Source: Desulfomonile sp963700305
Lineage (GTDB): Bacteria; Desulfobacterota; Desulfomonilia; Desulfomonilales; Desulfomonilaceae
Length of the DNA stretch: 64,000 nucleotides
Direction of reading: 5' to 3'
NCBI GenBank assembly: GCA_963700305.1
Contig: CAVOXB010000012.1
Span: forward strand, 124,001 to 188,000
A program made the translations under genes and the position numbers. Below, in pieces: positions 19,204 through 29,963 of the stretch; within the stretch, counting starts at the first letter, position 1; each line of letters opens with the position of its first letter. Under the pieces are notes generated by a model. The model was not told the DNA's origin. It searched no databases and was given only the letters and a program-made list of their open reading frames with translations.

Positions 19204-19570
19204 TACTATTGTGTCATGGCATTGCTTCTCGTTCCCAGGCTCTGCCTCATAGTGCTAATTCAAGTATGTCTTGACTTCTGTTCCGGAGGAACAGCGATAA
19301 TAGGCCAGCGATTTATCGCCGGTTAACGAGCAAGTCAAAAGACTCTTGAGTCCCGGAGCAGCCCTTCGCCCCAGAGACGGTTGAGCATATCCATTCCATC
19401 ATCAAAAGCATGAAAAGACCCGACAAGGTGATTGAGACCGCAGTATACGAATATGCATGAGAGATGACTCGTTTCATTTTTCCCGATTTGATATAACAAT
19501 CTGGACTATTCTGCGTCTAAATCGGTATTCGTTACAAAACCCTTCGGGACCCACATATAGGGGGTAAAGC
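19204..19570. other. Intergenic with repeat copy and a decayed gene tail
   Basis: Positions 19229-19262 hold a copy of the GTTCCCAGGCTCTGCCTCAT repeat. Positions 19350-19460 read as a clean C-terminal peptide in one frame, described separately. The last 100 bases are AT-rich and may carry the promoter of the secreted-protein gene. Confidence 0.5.
19350..19460 (+). pseudogene. Remnant of the C-terminus of an unidentified protein
   Basis: A 36-residue frame (APETVEHIHSIIKSMKRPDK then VIETAVYEYA, stop TGA) looks like a real protein tail but has no start and is closed upstream by a stop. It may be what is left of a deleted gene. The family is not certain. Glycosyltransferase tails have similar wording. 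Confidence 0.25.
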
Positions 19571-19870
19571 ATGAAAAAGTGTTTCGCTCTCATCTTAATC
19601 GCGACGGGCCTTTTCTTATTGGGAGTCGCGTACGCAGGCCCATTTTCGCATGCAGCCAGTGCAGATGTTGTGCCAACACCGAACGCTTCTATCGACGCGG
19701 ATGCGCCGATTCTTCTGGCAGAACATTATGGGAGATATCGCGGGGGCTGGTGGTCCAGAGACGCATACAGCAAGAAATGCTTGTGCTGCTGGTACGAGTA
19801 TCCAACTGAAAAGTGCAGGTCCATGCCGCTCTGGAATTGTGCGCAAAGGAATGGAAAGTGCAAAGACTAG
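19571..19870 (+). CDS. Small secreted Cys-rich protein
   Basis: This 99-residue protein is of unrecognised family. A clear signal peptide (MKKCFALILIATGLFLLGVA, cleaved near AYA) is followed by a low-complexity linker, then Gly/Tyr/Arg-rich GRYRGGWW and a Cys cluster KCLCCWYEYPTEKC with later NCAQRNGKC. Six or seven mature Cys residues suggest disulfides or metal binding in the periplasm. AGGGGGTAAAGC precedes the ATG. It is a single-gene unit. No function can be assigned. Confidence 0.7.
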   Translation: MKKCFALILIATGLFLLGVAYAGPFSHAASADVVPTPNASIDADAPILLAEHYGRYRGGWWSRDAYSKKCLCCWYEYPTEKCRSMPLWNCAQRNGKCKD

Positions 19871-20210
19871 CACTTACGAAATTTGCGCATCAAAGCATCT
19901 GAAAGCTCGGTCAGCGCCAATTTGTTTCATGTCTTCACAAGAAGAAGCTGGCATTCAAGGGAAAAGAGTGTTTCCTTCAGGAGACGGCGAAACGATTGAC
20001 CAAATCCATGTCAAACTGTATCATTCAACTCTGTGAAGTTTTTAGAGCACAAAAATTGGGGAAGGCTTGTCCGCCTAGCATCGGAGAAGATGTCCGAGAT
20101 GCTAAATAGCTGTCAGAGCCACAATTATACGGCCGGTACGGTTCGGGGTTAGATTTCGAAGGAACTTCCGCCTGAATGGTACGTTCCCTCTCGTCAAGGA
20201 CTTTTGCTAA
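19871..20210. other. Intergenic, nothing recognised
   Basis: About 340 bases. Overlapping frames here are shadows with biased composition. No repeat family member is seen. Confidence 0.4.
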
Positions 20211-22824
20211 ATGCCAACTCGTAAAGGTGTTCCGGGTTCCGGACTTGCGGAAGCCAGAGATATCCCGGAACTCTTCAGACCTCTATTGGTCGAAAAAATC
20301 GCCATAAGACAGGTGGACTCCGGACACCCGATCAGCGGGATCGGTGAGGCCCACGATCGGATTTTATGCCTTTTGTCAGGCCGAGCCAAAGTGGTTGAAG
20401 GGTACAGAGCAGCACAAGAAGTGCTCGTGGAAAGTCTGGAGCCCGGAGACGTATTCGGAGACTTGGCTTTCCTTACAGGCAGGCGCTGGCCTGTTGATGC
20501 AAGTCTGGTTGCTACCGCTCCATCGCGAGTGCTGGAAATATCCATGGATGGCTTTCAGCGAGTGTTGAGGGAGAATTCCGAGTTCACGGTAGCTCTTCTG
20601 AAATCATTGGGCAAGAAGACTGTCCGAGTTGACCGCAGCGAGTTCAGTTCGCCGGCTCATGTTAAAGATGGTAGCGAAGCAGCAGTCTGCGCGTATCCGT
20701 CTCATCCAGGCCTGGATGCTGCTCTTCAATTACGTTTCCAATCCTTGGCATTTTCAAACGAATCTGTTCTCATCATCGGAGAAAACGGCGTCGGTAAAGA
20801 CATCCTCGTGTACGCAATTTTTGACGCTGCGGACAGCCACGGCGAAGTCCTCGTCCCTCTGAATGCAGGGAAAATGGGGACGGAGTCTTTCTTTTGCCAG
20901 ACCGCCCCCGAAATTGGCGCTCCGGAATTGAGTCGCACAGAAGAGCAGATTCGAACGTTGTTTGGATACGAGAGCCGAGGGGCAGACGGTCCGGCGAGAA
21001 TGATGCCAGGATATCTGGATTTGGCTCACCAGGGAGTTCTATTCATTCGCGGGGCGAATCTTCTTACGGCTGTCACTCAGCAGAAGCTTCTTGACGCATG
21101 GAGAACGGGCTCATATTGCCCTCCAGACAGCAGCCGTCGCATGCAAGTCGATTTCCGCCTGATATGCACCACAGAGCTGGAGCCTTCTCGCTTTAACCCG
21201 GATCGCCACCCATTGTTGTGCGAGCTTCTGGAGACGGCACTGATCGTGCCGCCATTAAGGCAGCGTCGTGATTTGATCCCAGCGCTTGCGACACACTACC
21301 TTAGTCACTATGCGGAGGAAATGAGCAGGCAGCCACCTGAATTGGAGGAGCTGACCGTCAAAGCTCTGATCGATTATTCCTGGCCCGGAAATGACCTCGA
21401 ACTCGCCAATGCCATGAGGCGTGCTGTCGTCGTGTCGCCGGGCGAAACAGTCAGAAGACAGGACCTGACATTCGACACCAGGCAATCGGACGGTTGGGGC
21501 CGCTTCAACCTGCTGCGCTTGCCCCCGATCCGTCAGGCAATGTTCAGTCCGTTGTTTCCCGCAATTCTGCAAAGCGCTTTCGTGCCCGTATTTTTGACGA
21601 TAGTATTGCTGCTCTTATTTGGGCCACCTGATCCTTCCAAAAACCTTGCTGCAGCCATTATGTGGTCACTTGCATGGCCCAGCGTAATAGTGGGAGCATT
21701 CTTAGGAGCTCGCATATCGTGCAGCATTTGCGCTATCGGCGCTCTCAGCAAACTGGCGAAGCGAATCGTGTCCCTGGAATTGCCTTTTCCCGAGGCTTTG
21801 AGGATGCGAAGCGATTTTCTTATCGCTATTGGCATTCTGTTCATCATTTGGATTGAATGTGTCTCTGATATCAGGAGTTCACCCTTCAATCTAGGGTTGC
21901 TTCTGCTGACCATGTTTGTCCTGGCGTTTGTATTGAACACACTTTTTGTCCGGCAAACCTGGTGTCGTTATCTTTGCCCGCTTGGAGGAATGACAGGGCT
22001 CTTTGCAAGGACCTCAGTTCTGGAACTCCGGGCTGATAGTAACGTGTGTCTCTCAAGATGCAGCTCTCACGAATGTTATTACGGCACTCGCATGGCCGAA
22101 GGCTGCGCTTTTGGCCAGGTTGTTGCTACCCTTCACAGTAATCAGTTCTGCAAAATCTGCGGGAATTGCGTGAAGAACTGCCCTTATGATTCTGTCAAAC
22201 TCAATCTTCGGATCCCTGGAAGCGAACTCGGCGAAGTGAGGCACGTTCGGTACTGGGACAGGTTTTCTGGTACTGTCGCTGAATGGAGCTCTGTTAAGCG
22301 ACATTCTGTCTCGAGTCTCATTGTACGATGAGCTTATCGTGTGGCTGCCTGGGCCTGGGATTTTCAAATTCACGATTCTTTATCTTGTACTGATCCTGAT
22401 GGCGAACTTGACCGCGGTGGCCGCCGCTATTCTTTCACACCGGATATTCAGAGAGCGACTATTTGAGAATTATTCGCGTTTCGCTTTATCTCTCCTCCCC
22501 TTAACTTGTATGGGATTCCTGGCTCTCCATGTCTACTATTTGTTCACTCTCGGACCTCAGATGTTGGCATTATTTGGCCAATATTTCGGAATCGACGCGT
22601 TGGGCGGCTCGGTCTCGGGTACTTCATCGGGAAACATCCGCCTGGCTCAGGAAATCCTTATAGCGGGTGGGTCGGCGTGGACCTTGATCACCATGTACAG
22701 ACTCGGCCACTCAACTCCGAGAGGTAAACATCGCAGAATATGGGGAATTTTGCCTCACGCCATAGTGGCGATAATCTTTACACTTGCCTTCATATCGGCT
22801 ACACGCTGGGCTTTTCCTGCATGA
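20211..22824 (+). CDS. Membrane fusion protein: cNMP-binding fold, degenerate sigma54-type AAA+ domain, NapH/CcoG-like 4Fe-4S domain (frameshifted)
   Basis: This is one protein of about 870 residues. A CRP-like cNMP fold lies at residues about 20-135 (LEPGDVFGDLAFLTG). An NtrC-like AAA+ domain spans about 165-420 with Walker A GENGVGKD at 190. The GAFTGA loop is replaced (RGADGPA, 256-262), and Walker B has lost its acids (VLFIRG), so sigma54 activation is not expected. From 450 on there are membrane helices, then CRYLCP (585-590), further Cys, and CKICGNCVKNCP (647-658), as in NapH/CcoG electron-transfer proteins. The frame breaks near 22262, and the membrane C-terminus continues to 22824. 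The cNMP cassette has Val where the phosphate-binding Arg is expected (PVDAS), so the ligand may not be cAMP. It is probably a signal-gated membrane redox protein, which is inference. Confidence 0.75.
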
Positions 22825-22863
22825 TAGAGCAGTTCTCGAAAGTAATCACGGATTGATTTCTGG

Positions 22864-22895
<32 letters not shown>

Positions 22896-23005
22896 CCATT
22901 CCGAAAGAACTTTTGAGAATAGCTATCGATCGTTTCACGCGCGTTTTGCCGCCTGATCCCCGTGAGAATTGCGTGTTGAATGAAAGGACGATTCGCGAAT
23001 CGTCT

Positions 23006-24713
23006 CTACCGGAAGCCGGCGCTGTTCACAACGTAAGGTATTTTTGAATCGCTTGAACCTTTTTCAGACTGCTCCATTATGCCGTGGACTTGATATAATG
23101 TAATGGATCTCTCAAGCCCTTTTAGTAATACTTCGCGGGTGTTCTCGAACACCAGGATGCCTTCAAGGGTTTCCTTCACTGACGGAGAGACCAGGATTTC
23201 CGCACCCTTGGTCTCAGCCTCGATCCGAAAAGCAATATTAATGGCGCTTCCCACTGCGCCGTATTTCTTTCGTTCTTCGGATCCTATGTTGCCTACGATC
23301 AACTCTCCGCGATTTATACCGATTCCCATTCTAAGCTGTGGAAAGCCTAGCCTCAGATTGTCCATGTTGAGCTCGGTCATTGCATGCTGCATCTCAAGAG
23401 CACAAGCCACGGCCCGCAACGTCTGGTCCGGCAGAACCCTGGGGGCCCCAAAAAACACCAAAATACCGTCACCCGTAAACTCGTCTATTGTCCCCTTGTG
23501 CCTTATAATTATGTCGGTCATTTTCTGGAGAAATCTGTTGATGAGCTGCAACACTTCCGGCGGTTCCAGCGTCTCCGCAATCGCTGTGAATCCCCTCAGA
23601 TCAGCAACAACAATCGTGATTTCACGCATCTCACCTATCAATTCAGCCCCATTAGGAGATTTCAATATTTCAGTGACTACTTCTCGACTCACATAACGAC
23701 CAAACGTATCCTTGATCGATTCCAGCGCCTTCTGATCCTTCACCATTCTGTTGAATCCCTGCCCGACTTCACCTATTTCGTCATTGGATACAACAGGGAC
23801 CAGCACGTCTAAATCTCCCGAACCTACAGCCCCCATAGCTGATTGGAGGTTCCTCAAAGCAAATGAAAAGCCTTTTGCCACGACTACCGACAGGCCCACT
23901 GCCAAGACTGTAAAAATTGCCAGCAAAAATGCGATGATAACCGGTATGGCGTCTAGAAAAGCATCGATCGACTCGCGTCCTGCTTTGATTTCGTGGATGT
24001 TGTGCAGAGTTATATGACTGATCACCGTGGACGGGAGGATGCCGATCAGAAGGAAAACACCCAATAATTTGAATACAACATTAGTCCGATAGGTAGATGG
24101 AATGCCCAGGAGAGCTTCTGCAGGAAGTAATTCGGAAATCTTCATTTTCAGCCATCTGTCTTCAGCAAAATAGACCCATGCCATAGTCGTAGGAGCTCCC
24201 ACCAGGACCAACCAAGCCGAGATCTTATGAGAGGACATGTGCGGCCATGGGAACAGTTCAGGGGCCACATGGGGAACCGAGGACACTGCAATGGCCGCAA
24301 TACACCAACCCGCCAAAGTCGTCCCCGCCAAATTGGCCGGCAGGCGTAAGAGCCGCCCAGCTATCTGTCGCAGTTCTTCAAGATTTCGTGAGCTGTATTC
24401 ATTTGATGGTTTCTAGGCCGACTGACCGTTTCACCTGTCTGTAAAGCGGCACAATTAATCGGCAATTGATGGGCCCAATAATGGCCAGCGCCAGACCAAT
24501 TACCATGACAAAAACGAGGGCCCTGTCATAAAAGCTGAAATTAAAACTGTGACTTGAGCTCAGGCGCGGCTCCAGAACACAAAAGAAAACAAAACTCAGA
24601 GCGGCCCCTAAGAGGTTAGCTGTTATGTTGATGGCCGCAGTCGCTTTCACGAGAATAGCCGCAGGCTGCAATCGCTGACATTTCATCGCGTTTGATCCTT
24701 TCACCTCGTGCAT
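23006..24713 (-). CDS. Membrane class III adenylate/guanylate cyclase with HAMP (frameshifted)
   Basis: This is a nucleotide cyclase of about 569 residues. The N-terminal membrane half has several helices, and a HAMP domain follows (QSAMGAVGSGDLDVLVPVVS, NDEIGEVGQGFNRMV). The C-terminal catalytic domain shows both metal-binding Asp residues (VVADLRGFTAIAETL and IDEFTGDGILVFFG) and the Asn/Arg transition-state pair (VGSAINIAFRIE). The layout resembles the Rv1318c-type cyclases. The break is near 24405, where ETIK meets NEYSSRNLEELRQIAG. The residue after VG is Ser where adenylate cyclases often have Asp, so cAMP versus cGMP is uncertain. It is convergent with the cNMP-domain fusion gene. Confidence 0.85.
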
Positions 24714-24868
24714 GTATCATAGCACACGACTGGAATCCGGTGCAAAATCTGAGCATCATCGGAATCAAGGCTTAAGTTTGTTCAGGAGACAAGGGCTTCG
24801 GAACATGTCATTTCGAGCACAGCGAAGCAATCTCATCTTCCTGCCACGGGGATTGCTGCATTGCTTTT

Positions 24869-24937
24869 GTGGGGCAGGCTTTCCAGCCTGCCTTGTCCTG
24901 AAAAGCCAATGATGGCAGGCTGGAAAGCCTGCCCCAC
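24869..24937. repeat. Head-to-head pair of GTGGGGCAGG repeats
   Basis: The 24-base unit at 24869-24892 and its exact inverse at 24914-24937 are separated by 21 bases. They form a long hairpin that can serve as a terminator for the cyclase gene. The arms are identical to those at 54661-54728. Confidence 0.85.
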
Positions 24938-24990
24938 AAAAGCTGTTTGCTACGGATAATTGAATGGTTACCTCAGCAACCAACATTTTC

Positions 24991-25019
24991 TTGACGAGTC
25001 AATTTCGCGGAAGTATAGT
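24991..25019 (+). promoter_or_regulatory. Sigma70 promoter of the liv-pxp operon
   Basis: TTGACG (24991-24996), a 17-base spacer and TATAGT (25014-25019) match the sigma70 consensus closely. They lie 180 bases before livK and leave a long leader of unknown role. Confidence 0.6.
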
Positions 25020-25199
25020 AATACGTTTACGGAGGAAGGTCGCCGAGACTTCCTTGCGGGAATGGCTCCTCGGGTGATTCGTCAACGCCCTATCCCCCAA
25101 GTTCCCTCTCGAGAATCGGCAAGGCGATCGCCACTAACGTAGCTCACGCACCCTATTGTGTGATTCCCCTAAACAGATTCTTCTCATGGAGGTCAGGAC

Positions 25200-26349
25200 G
25201 TGAAAGCACGCTTGTTTTCGATCTTCGTAGTGTCGGCACTTATGATTGCCGGTTTCGGACTTTGTGGGACAACGATGGCGACTGCTCAAACAGGCTTGAG
25301 CGGTGAGATCCTAATGGGAGCCGTCTGGTCGTTGACCGGAGATGCTGCTGTCTATGGTTCTTCGCAAAAGAACGCCTCAGCACTGGCAGTCGATGAAATA
25401 AACAAAACCGACATGCTGGGCTCAGCCAAAATAAAATTGATCACTGAAGACGACCGCTCCACAAAAGAGGGTGCAATCGCGGCTTTTGATAACCTTATAA
25501 AGAAGAATAAAGTGATTGCTATCCTGGGGCCCACGCTGTCAAATTCGGCAAAGGCGTCAAACCCGATTGCCCAAGAATCCAAGGTCATTGTCTTGGGAGT
25601 ATCCAATACGGCAGGCGGAATAGTGGAGATCGGAGATTTCATTTTCCGCGACAGCCTGCCTGAAAGTGCGGTCCAGCCGAATACAGTAAAGCAGACTATG
25701 GACAAACTGGGTTACAAGAAGGTCGCTGTGATGTACGGCGATGACGACGTATTCACCAAAAGTGGCTATGACGTTTTCAAGAAAGTCCTGGAAGAGAAGG
25801 GCATCCAGGTGTTGACCACGGAAACCTTCAAAAGGAAGGATACGGACTTTTCCGCGCAACTCACTAAAATCAAAGGCCTCAACCCTGAACAGATCATTGT
25901 GTCTGCTCTGGCAGAGGAAGCGGCGGGAATCATGAGCCAGGGTAGACAGCTCGGCATCCCTGAATCCGTCCACTTCATAGGTGGTAATGGCTTCAATTCA
26001 CCTAAATTAGCCCAACTTGCCGGCCAGTTTGCTGAAGGCGCAATTTCCGGTGCTGCCTGGTTCATTGGCAATGATACTCCTGGCAACAAGGCTTTTGTTG
26101 AAGCTTACAATGGTCGTTATGGCTCGAATCCGGATCAGTTCGCTGCACAGGCATATGCTGGCTTTTACATCCTCGCTCATGCCATCAAGACCGCAGGTTC
26201 CAGCGATCCAAAGGCAATCCGGGACGCGCTGGCCAAGATAAAGGACCTGGATACGGTTTTAGGAAAGTTTTCTTTCAATGAAAACGCGATCCGGTTCATC
26301 CGCCTATCGTGCAGATGATCAAGAACGGAAAATTTGAGTTGTTCAAGTA
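25200..26349 (+). CDS. Branched-chain amino-acid-type ABC transporter substrate-binding protein (frameshifted end)
   Basis: This is a periplasmic LivK-like binding protein of about 382 residues. The signal peptide MKARLFSIFVVSALMIAGFG is cleaved near MATAQT. The mature start, LSGEILMGAVWSLTGDAAVY, has the usual Leu/Ile/Val-binding fold. Other hallmarks are DEINKTDMLGSAKIKLITED and AQAYAGFYILAHAI. The start is GTG, with GGAGG 7 bases upstream. The last 20 codons (DPVHPPIVQMIKNGKFELFK) are in another frame after a break near 26290. It is the first gene of the transporter operon. Linkage to pxpABC suggests a ligand such as 5-oxoproline or a related compound (inference). Confidence 0.87.
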
Positions 26350-26413
26350 GGGATACTGAGAAACGGAGGGCGAGAAACAGTGCTCGCCTTTCCGTTTTCG
26401 GTGCAGGTGCCGT

Positions 26414-27471
26414 ATGACTCAACTCCCTCAGCAATTAATTAACGGTATCTGGCAAGGAGCTGCGCTTGCTCTTTTTGCCATGGGGTACACTCTGGTTTTC
26501 GGAGTCCTGAATATCGTTAATCTGGCCCACGGTGCGACGTTCATGTGGGGCGCGTTCTTTGCGTTTCTGTGTGTTACTAAGCTACATTGGCCCCTGTGGG
26601 CCTCGATTCCAGTGGCAATGGCCGGCGCAGGGCTGCTTGCCGTACTGGTTGATCGTCTCGCCTTCAAGCCGTTGCGTTCTTTGACGGCCGGGGGTCTAGG
26701 TACTTTGGGGCGGTTTTATTCTGCTGCTTGTGGGAATAGTTGGGGACTGGTTGCCTCCTATAAAAACCGGGATCACGATTACGGCGACTGTCATTATGAT
26801 TGTAGGTCTCGTGCAGGACTTCCGAACGATCCGGCCGCTGCGACAGCGTGAAGTTCCGCATCTGTCGCCGATGATCTCGTCCATTGGTGCGACGTTTATC
26901 CTTGTTAGTTTGGCTATAGGCGAATTTGGAGCTCAGGTTTCTCCGTTTTCCTCCCAATCTTTTCCCTGTCATGCCATACGAGATTACGAAAGGTGCCGTG
27001 ATATCGACGATACAAGCGTTGGTGCTGGGACTGTCTCTTGTCCTTATGTTGGTGCTCAACCTCTTGTTGAAGCGTACTCAAATGGGTCGTGCAATCAGGG
27101 CGATAGCATGGAGCGAACGCACATCTCGGCTACTCGGTATCAACGTTGACTTCGTAATAGCTCAGACATTTTTCATCTCAGGGGCACTCGCAGGAGCCGC
27201 TGGCGTGCTTCTAGGTTTGGCTTTCAACCGGCTTGAGCCTACTATGGGACATGAGGTGGAATTAGCCGGTCTTACCGTGATCATAGTCGGAGGCATGGGA
27301 AGTGTCGGCGGAGCAGCCTTGGCAGCCTTTCTCGTGGGTATGATCCGGGTACTCAGCGTTGCTTACGTGGATAGCAGTTTTAGGGATGCCTTCGTTTTTG
27401 GACTATTGATCCTGGTGCTGTTAGTTCGTCCTAGCGGTATTTTCGGCCGCAGCAAAACCTTGCGAGCTTAG
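26414..27471 (+). CDS. LivH-type ABC permease with an unusual internal insertion (two frameshifts)
   Basis: This is an inner-membrane permease of the branched-chain amino acid type. The N-terminus (LINGIWQGAALALFAMGYTL, VFGVLNIVNLAHG) and the C-terminal half (LLGINVDFVIAQTFFISGAL, VIIVGGMGSVGGA) are standard. Frames break near 26712 (GGGG run) and 26937. Read through, about 50 extra residues with two helices (LLLVGIVGDWLPPIKTGITI, then TATVIMIVGLVQ) separate the usual KPLR and its second-like RTIRPLRQREVPHLSPMISS. Total length is about 352 residues against about 290 usually. It could be a family variant. Confidence 0.82.
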
Positions 27472-27510
27472 AAGCGCATCAAGAATACCATGAACGGATA
27501 AGTCGGACTT

Positions 27511-28461
27511 ATGCCGGAATTTATCACTCACAATCTTTCCACGATCAATTTTGTGCTGATCAATATCGCTCTGGGGCTAAGCATTTACTTGACGCTTGCC
27601 ACGGGCCTTCTTTCGCTTGCAAATGCAGGTTTTATGGCAATCGGCGCTTATACCGTGGCCATCATGTTTAGCAGAGCCCAGTTGCCACTGAGTCTCGGTT
27701 TTGTGGTGGCCATCCTGCTTGCCGTGGCGGTGGCTCTGCCATTTGGAATGCTGGTACTGCGGCTACGTGACATCTATCTGGCCATTGCGACCCTTGGTTT
27801 CGGGGAGATCGTCAGGATAATAGCGCTTAACGGCGACAAACTGGTTCGCCTTTTTAGTCACAACAAAGAGATCGAGGTCTTTCACGGGGCAGAAGGTATT
27901 ACTCTGAAGTACACTACGCCTCCGATTATTCTCGGGCTACCTGATACCACCTGGACCATTCTACTGTATGTAATTGCGGTAACGTACGTGCTTGCGACGC
28001 TGCATAATTCCCGTTACGGGCGGATCATGGCGGCCATAAGACAGGATGAAACAGCCGCTTCCACGCTGGGCATAAATGTGGTCCGGTACAAACTTCTAGT
28101 TTTTGCACTCGGAGCTGCAGTTGCCGCGGGCGCCGGTGCGTTGAGCGTTCCCATTGTACGAGTGATAGATCCGCACAATTATGTTTTCGGCCGTGCAGTT
28201 GACATCTTGGCATATGCCGTCCTTGGAGGCATGACGCACTGGGCTGGTCCGATAATAGGTGCGACGGCATTGACCTCATTGCCGGAAGTGCTGCGCTTTC
28301 TTAAGGACCAACGAGATGTCGTCAATGGGCTGATCATCATGCTTTCCATCATCTATCTGCCGTCCGGACTTGCAGATCCTCGAATTTGGGATTTTTTTAG
28401 GAAAATGTTTTCATTTTCCAGGCATCGTCGCCCTTCTCACAACAATAACGGTAATACGTAA
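27511..28461 (+). CDS. LivM-type ABC transporter permease
   Basis: This is the second inner-membrane permease of the transporter, 316 residues with about eight or nine helices. Family marks are LSLANAGFMAIGAYTVAIMF, LRLRDIYLAIATLGFGEIVR, and the cytoplasmic EAA-like loop GRIMAAIRQDETAASTLGIN. The stop TAA overlaps the ATG of the next gene by one base (TAATG), so translation is coupled. Confidence 0.92.
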   Translation: MPEFITHNLSTINFVLINIALGLSIYLTLATGLLSLANAGFMAIGAYTVAIMFSRAQLPLSLGFVVAILLAVAVALPFGMLVLRLRDIYLAIATLGFGEIVRIIALNGDKLVRLFSHNKEIEVFHGAEGITLKYTTPPIILGLPDTTWTILLYVIAVTYVLATLHNSRYGRIMAAIRQDETAASTLGINVVRYKLLVFALGAAVAAGAGALSVPIVRVIDPHNYVFGRAVDILAYAVLGGMTHWAGPIIGATALTSLPEVLRFLKDQRDVVNGLIIMLSIIYLPSGLADPRIWDFFRKMFSFSRHRRPSHNNNGNT

Positions 28462-29243
28462 TGGTTCATGAAATAGCCCGTCCACTGCTCGAAACAAAAA
28501 AAGTGACCCGCATGTTCGGCGGTCTCATGGCTCTGGATGACGTATCGTTCAAGGTGCCGAGGGGTGCGATTTGCGGATTGATAGGACCCAATGGTGCGGG
28601 CAAGACAACTCTGATCAACGTCATAAGCGGGCTGGTGCCTGTCACGAGGGGTAATATCTTGCTGGAAGGGCAATTGATCACCGGACTCCCGCCTCATCGG
28701 ATCGCGGAGCGTGGAATCGGACGCACTTTTCAGAATATTCGCCTTTTCTCCGAGCTTTCGGTGCTTGAAAATGTCATGATGGGGCATCATCTCAAGCAGC
28801 GCGGGACTTTGATAGAGACTTTGTTGCATTTTCCTCGAAGCCGGAAGGATGAACTGGCTTCGTCACAAAAGGCTTTGGAATTGCTTCACAGCTTGCGTAT
28901 GGAGCATCTCGCGCAAGTCTCTGCCAAAGCGCTCTCCTATGGGGATCAAAGACGAGTTGAGATAGCCCGCGCTTTAGCTCTGGAGCCTCAGCTCCTGCTC
29001 TTGGACGAACCCGCTGCAGGGATGAACAGCACTGAAACTGCTCAATTAACAGAATTCCTGCTTGAGTTGAACAAAACTTCACTGACACTTCTCATCATAG
29101 AGCACGACATGGACTTGATCATGCGGATAAGCGATCTGGTGATAGTCCTTAATTTTGGGATGAAAATCGCCGAGGGGCCGCCCAGCACCGTTCAGGACGA
29201 ACGCCAGGTCATCGAAGCATATCTAGGCGAAGAAGAGGAATAG
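28461..29243 (+). CDS. LivG-type ABC transporter ATPase
   Basis: This is the first ATPase subunit, 260 residues. It has Walker A GPNGAGKTT, the LivG-specific GRTFQNIRLFSELSVLENVM, Walker B LLLLDEPAAGM and the switch His (IIEHDMDLI). The signature is degenerate, read as LSYGDQRRVEIARAL (LSYGD rather than LSGGQ), which is usual for LivG proteins. It overlaps livM by one base. It pairs with the LivF-like ATPase downstream. Confidence 0.92.
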   Translation: MVHEIARPLLETKKVTRMFGGLMALDDVSFKVPRGAICGLIGPNGAGKTTLINVISGLVPVTRGNILLEGQLITGLPPHRIAERGIGRTFQNIRLFSELSVLENVMMGHHLKQRGTLIETLLHFPRSRKDELASSQKALELLHSLRMEHLAQVSAKALSYGDQRRVEIARALALEPQLLLLDEPAAGMNSTETAQLTEFLLELNKTSLTLLIIEHDMDLIMRISDLVIVLNFGMKIAEGPPSTVQDERQVIEAYLGEEEE

Positions 29244-29258
29244 AGGAGATCATTCCAT

Positions 29259-29963
29259 ATGCTGATCGTGCGCGATCTTCACACTTCATATGGAGCAATT
29301 GCGGCGTTGCAGGGCGTAAGCTTTGAAGTTCCCAGAGGCAGCGTGGTCGCGCTTGTGGGCGCAAACGGAGCAGGGAAATCTACAGCGCTCAACACGATCA
29401 GCGGCCTTTTGAGTCCGGATCGTGGGTCGATTCGTTTTGAAGATAATGAAATTGCGGGCTGGAGAGCTGACCGGGTAGCTGCTCTCGGACTGCTGCAAGT
29501 GCCGGAAGGCCGACAGGTCCTCGGAAGCTTGATGGTTGAAGAAAATCTTCTACTGGGCGCATACACTCGCAAAGATGCGGACATCTCACGAGACCTCAGA
29601 GACCTTTATGAGCGTTTCCCCCATCTGAAGAAGCGTCGTCGTCAGATTGCCGATTCTCTTTCAGGTGGCGAGCAGCAGATGCTTGCTTTGGGTAGGGCAC
29701 TGATGGCTCGACCGAAACTGTTGATGTTGGATGAACCATCTTTGGGATTGGCTCCTTTGATCGTCCGAGAGGTGTTCCGAATCATCGCTGACCTGAAGAA
29801 GCGTACAACCATCTTGCTGGTTGAGCAAAACGCTCGCAAAGCACTGCAAATAGCTGATTACGCATATGTACTGGAAGGTGGTAAGGTAGCCCAAGAGGGA
29901 CCTGCTGACCAGCTCCAAGGAGATCCTCGTATTGTGGAAGCTTACCTGGGGCGAAAACACTAG
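29259..29963 (+). CDS. LivF-type ABC transporter ATPase
   Basis: This is the second ATPase subunit, 234 residues. It has Walker A GANGAGKST, the LivF motif VPEGRQVLGSLMVEENLLLG, the signature LSGGEQQMLALGRALM, Walker B LLMLDEPSLGLAP, and VEQNARKAL after the H-loop position, where Gln-Asn takes the place of His as in most LivF proteins. GAGGAG lies near the ATG. It is the last transporter gene before pxpA. Confidence 0.92.
   Translation: MLIVRDLHTSYGAIAALQGVSFEVPRGSVVALVGANGAGKSTALNTISGLLSPDRGSIRFEDNEIAGWRADRVAALGLLQVPEGRQVLGSLMVEENLLLGAYTRKDADISRDLRDLYERFPHLKKRRRQIADSLSGGEQQMLALGRALMARPKLLMLDEPSLGLAPLIVREVFRIIADLKKRTTILLVEQNARKALQIADYAYVLEGGKVAQEGPADQLQGDPRIVEAYLGRKH

Larger units (their letters stand above)
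24714..25199. other. Intergenic with palindromic repeats and the livK promoter
   Basis: It holds a TCATTTCGAGCACAGCGAAG repeat (24808-24835), an inverted pair of GTGGGGCAGG repeats (24869-24937), and a good sigma70 promoter (24991-25019). Small frames through the repeats are not genes. Confidence 0.6.

Noticed and set aside
20211..22331. Functional sigma54 activator
   Set aside because: GAFTGA and Walker B acids are missing and a membrane Fe-S domain follows, so this annotation would mislead.
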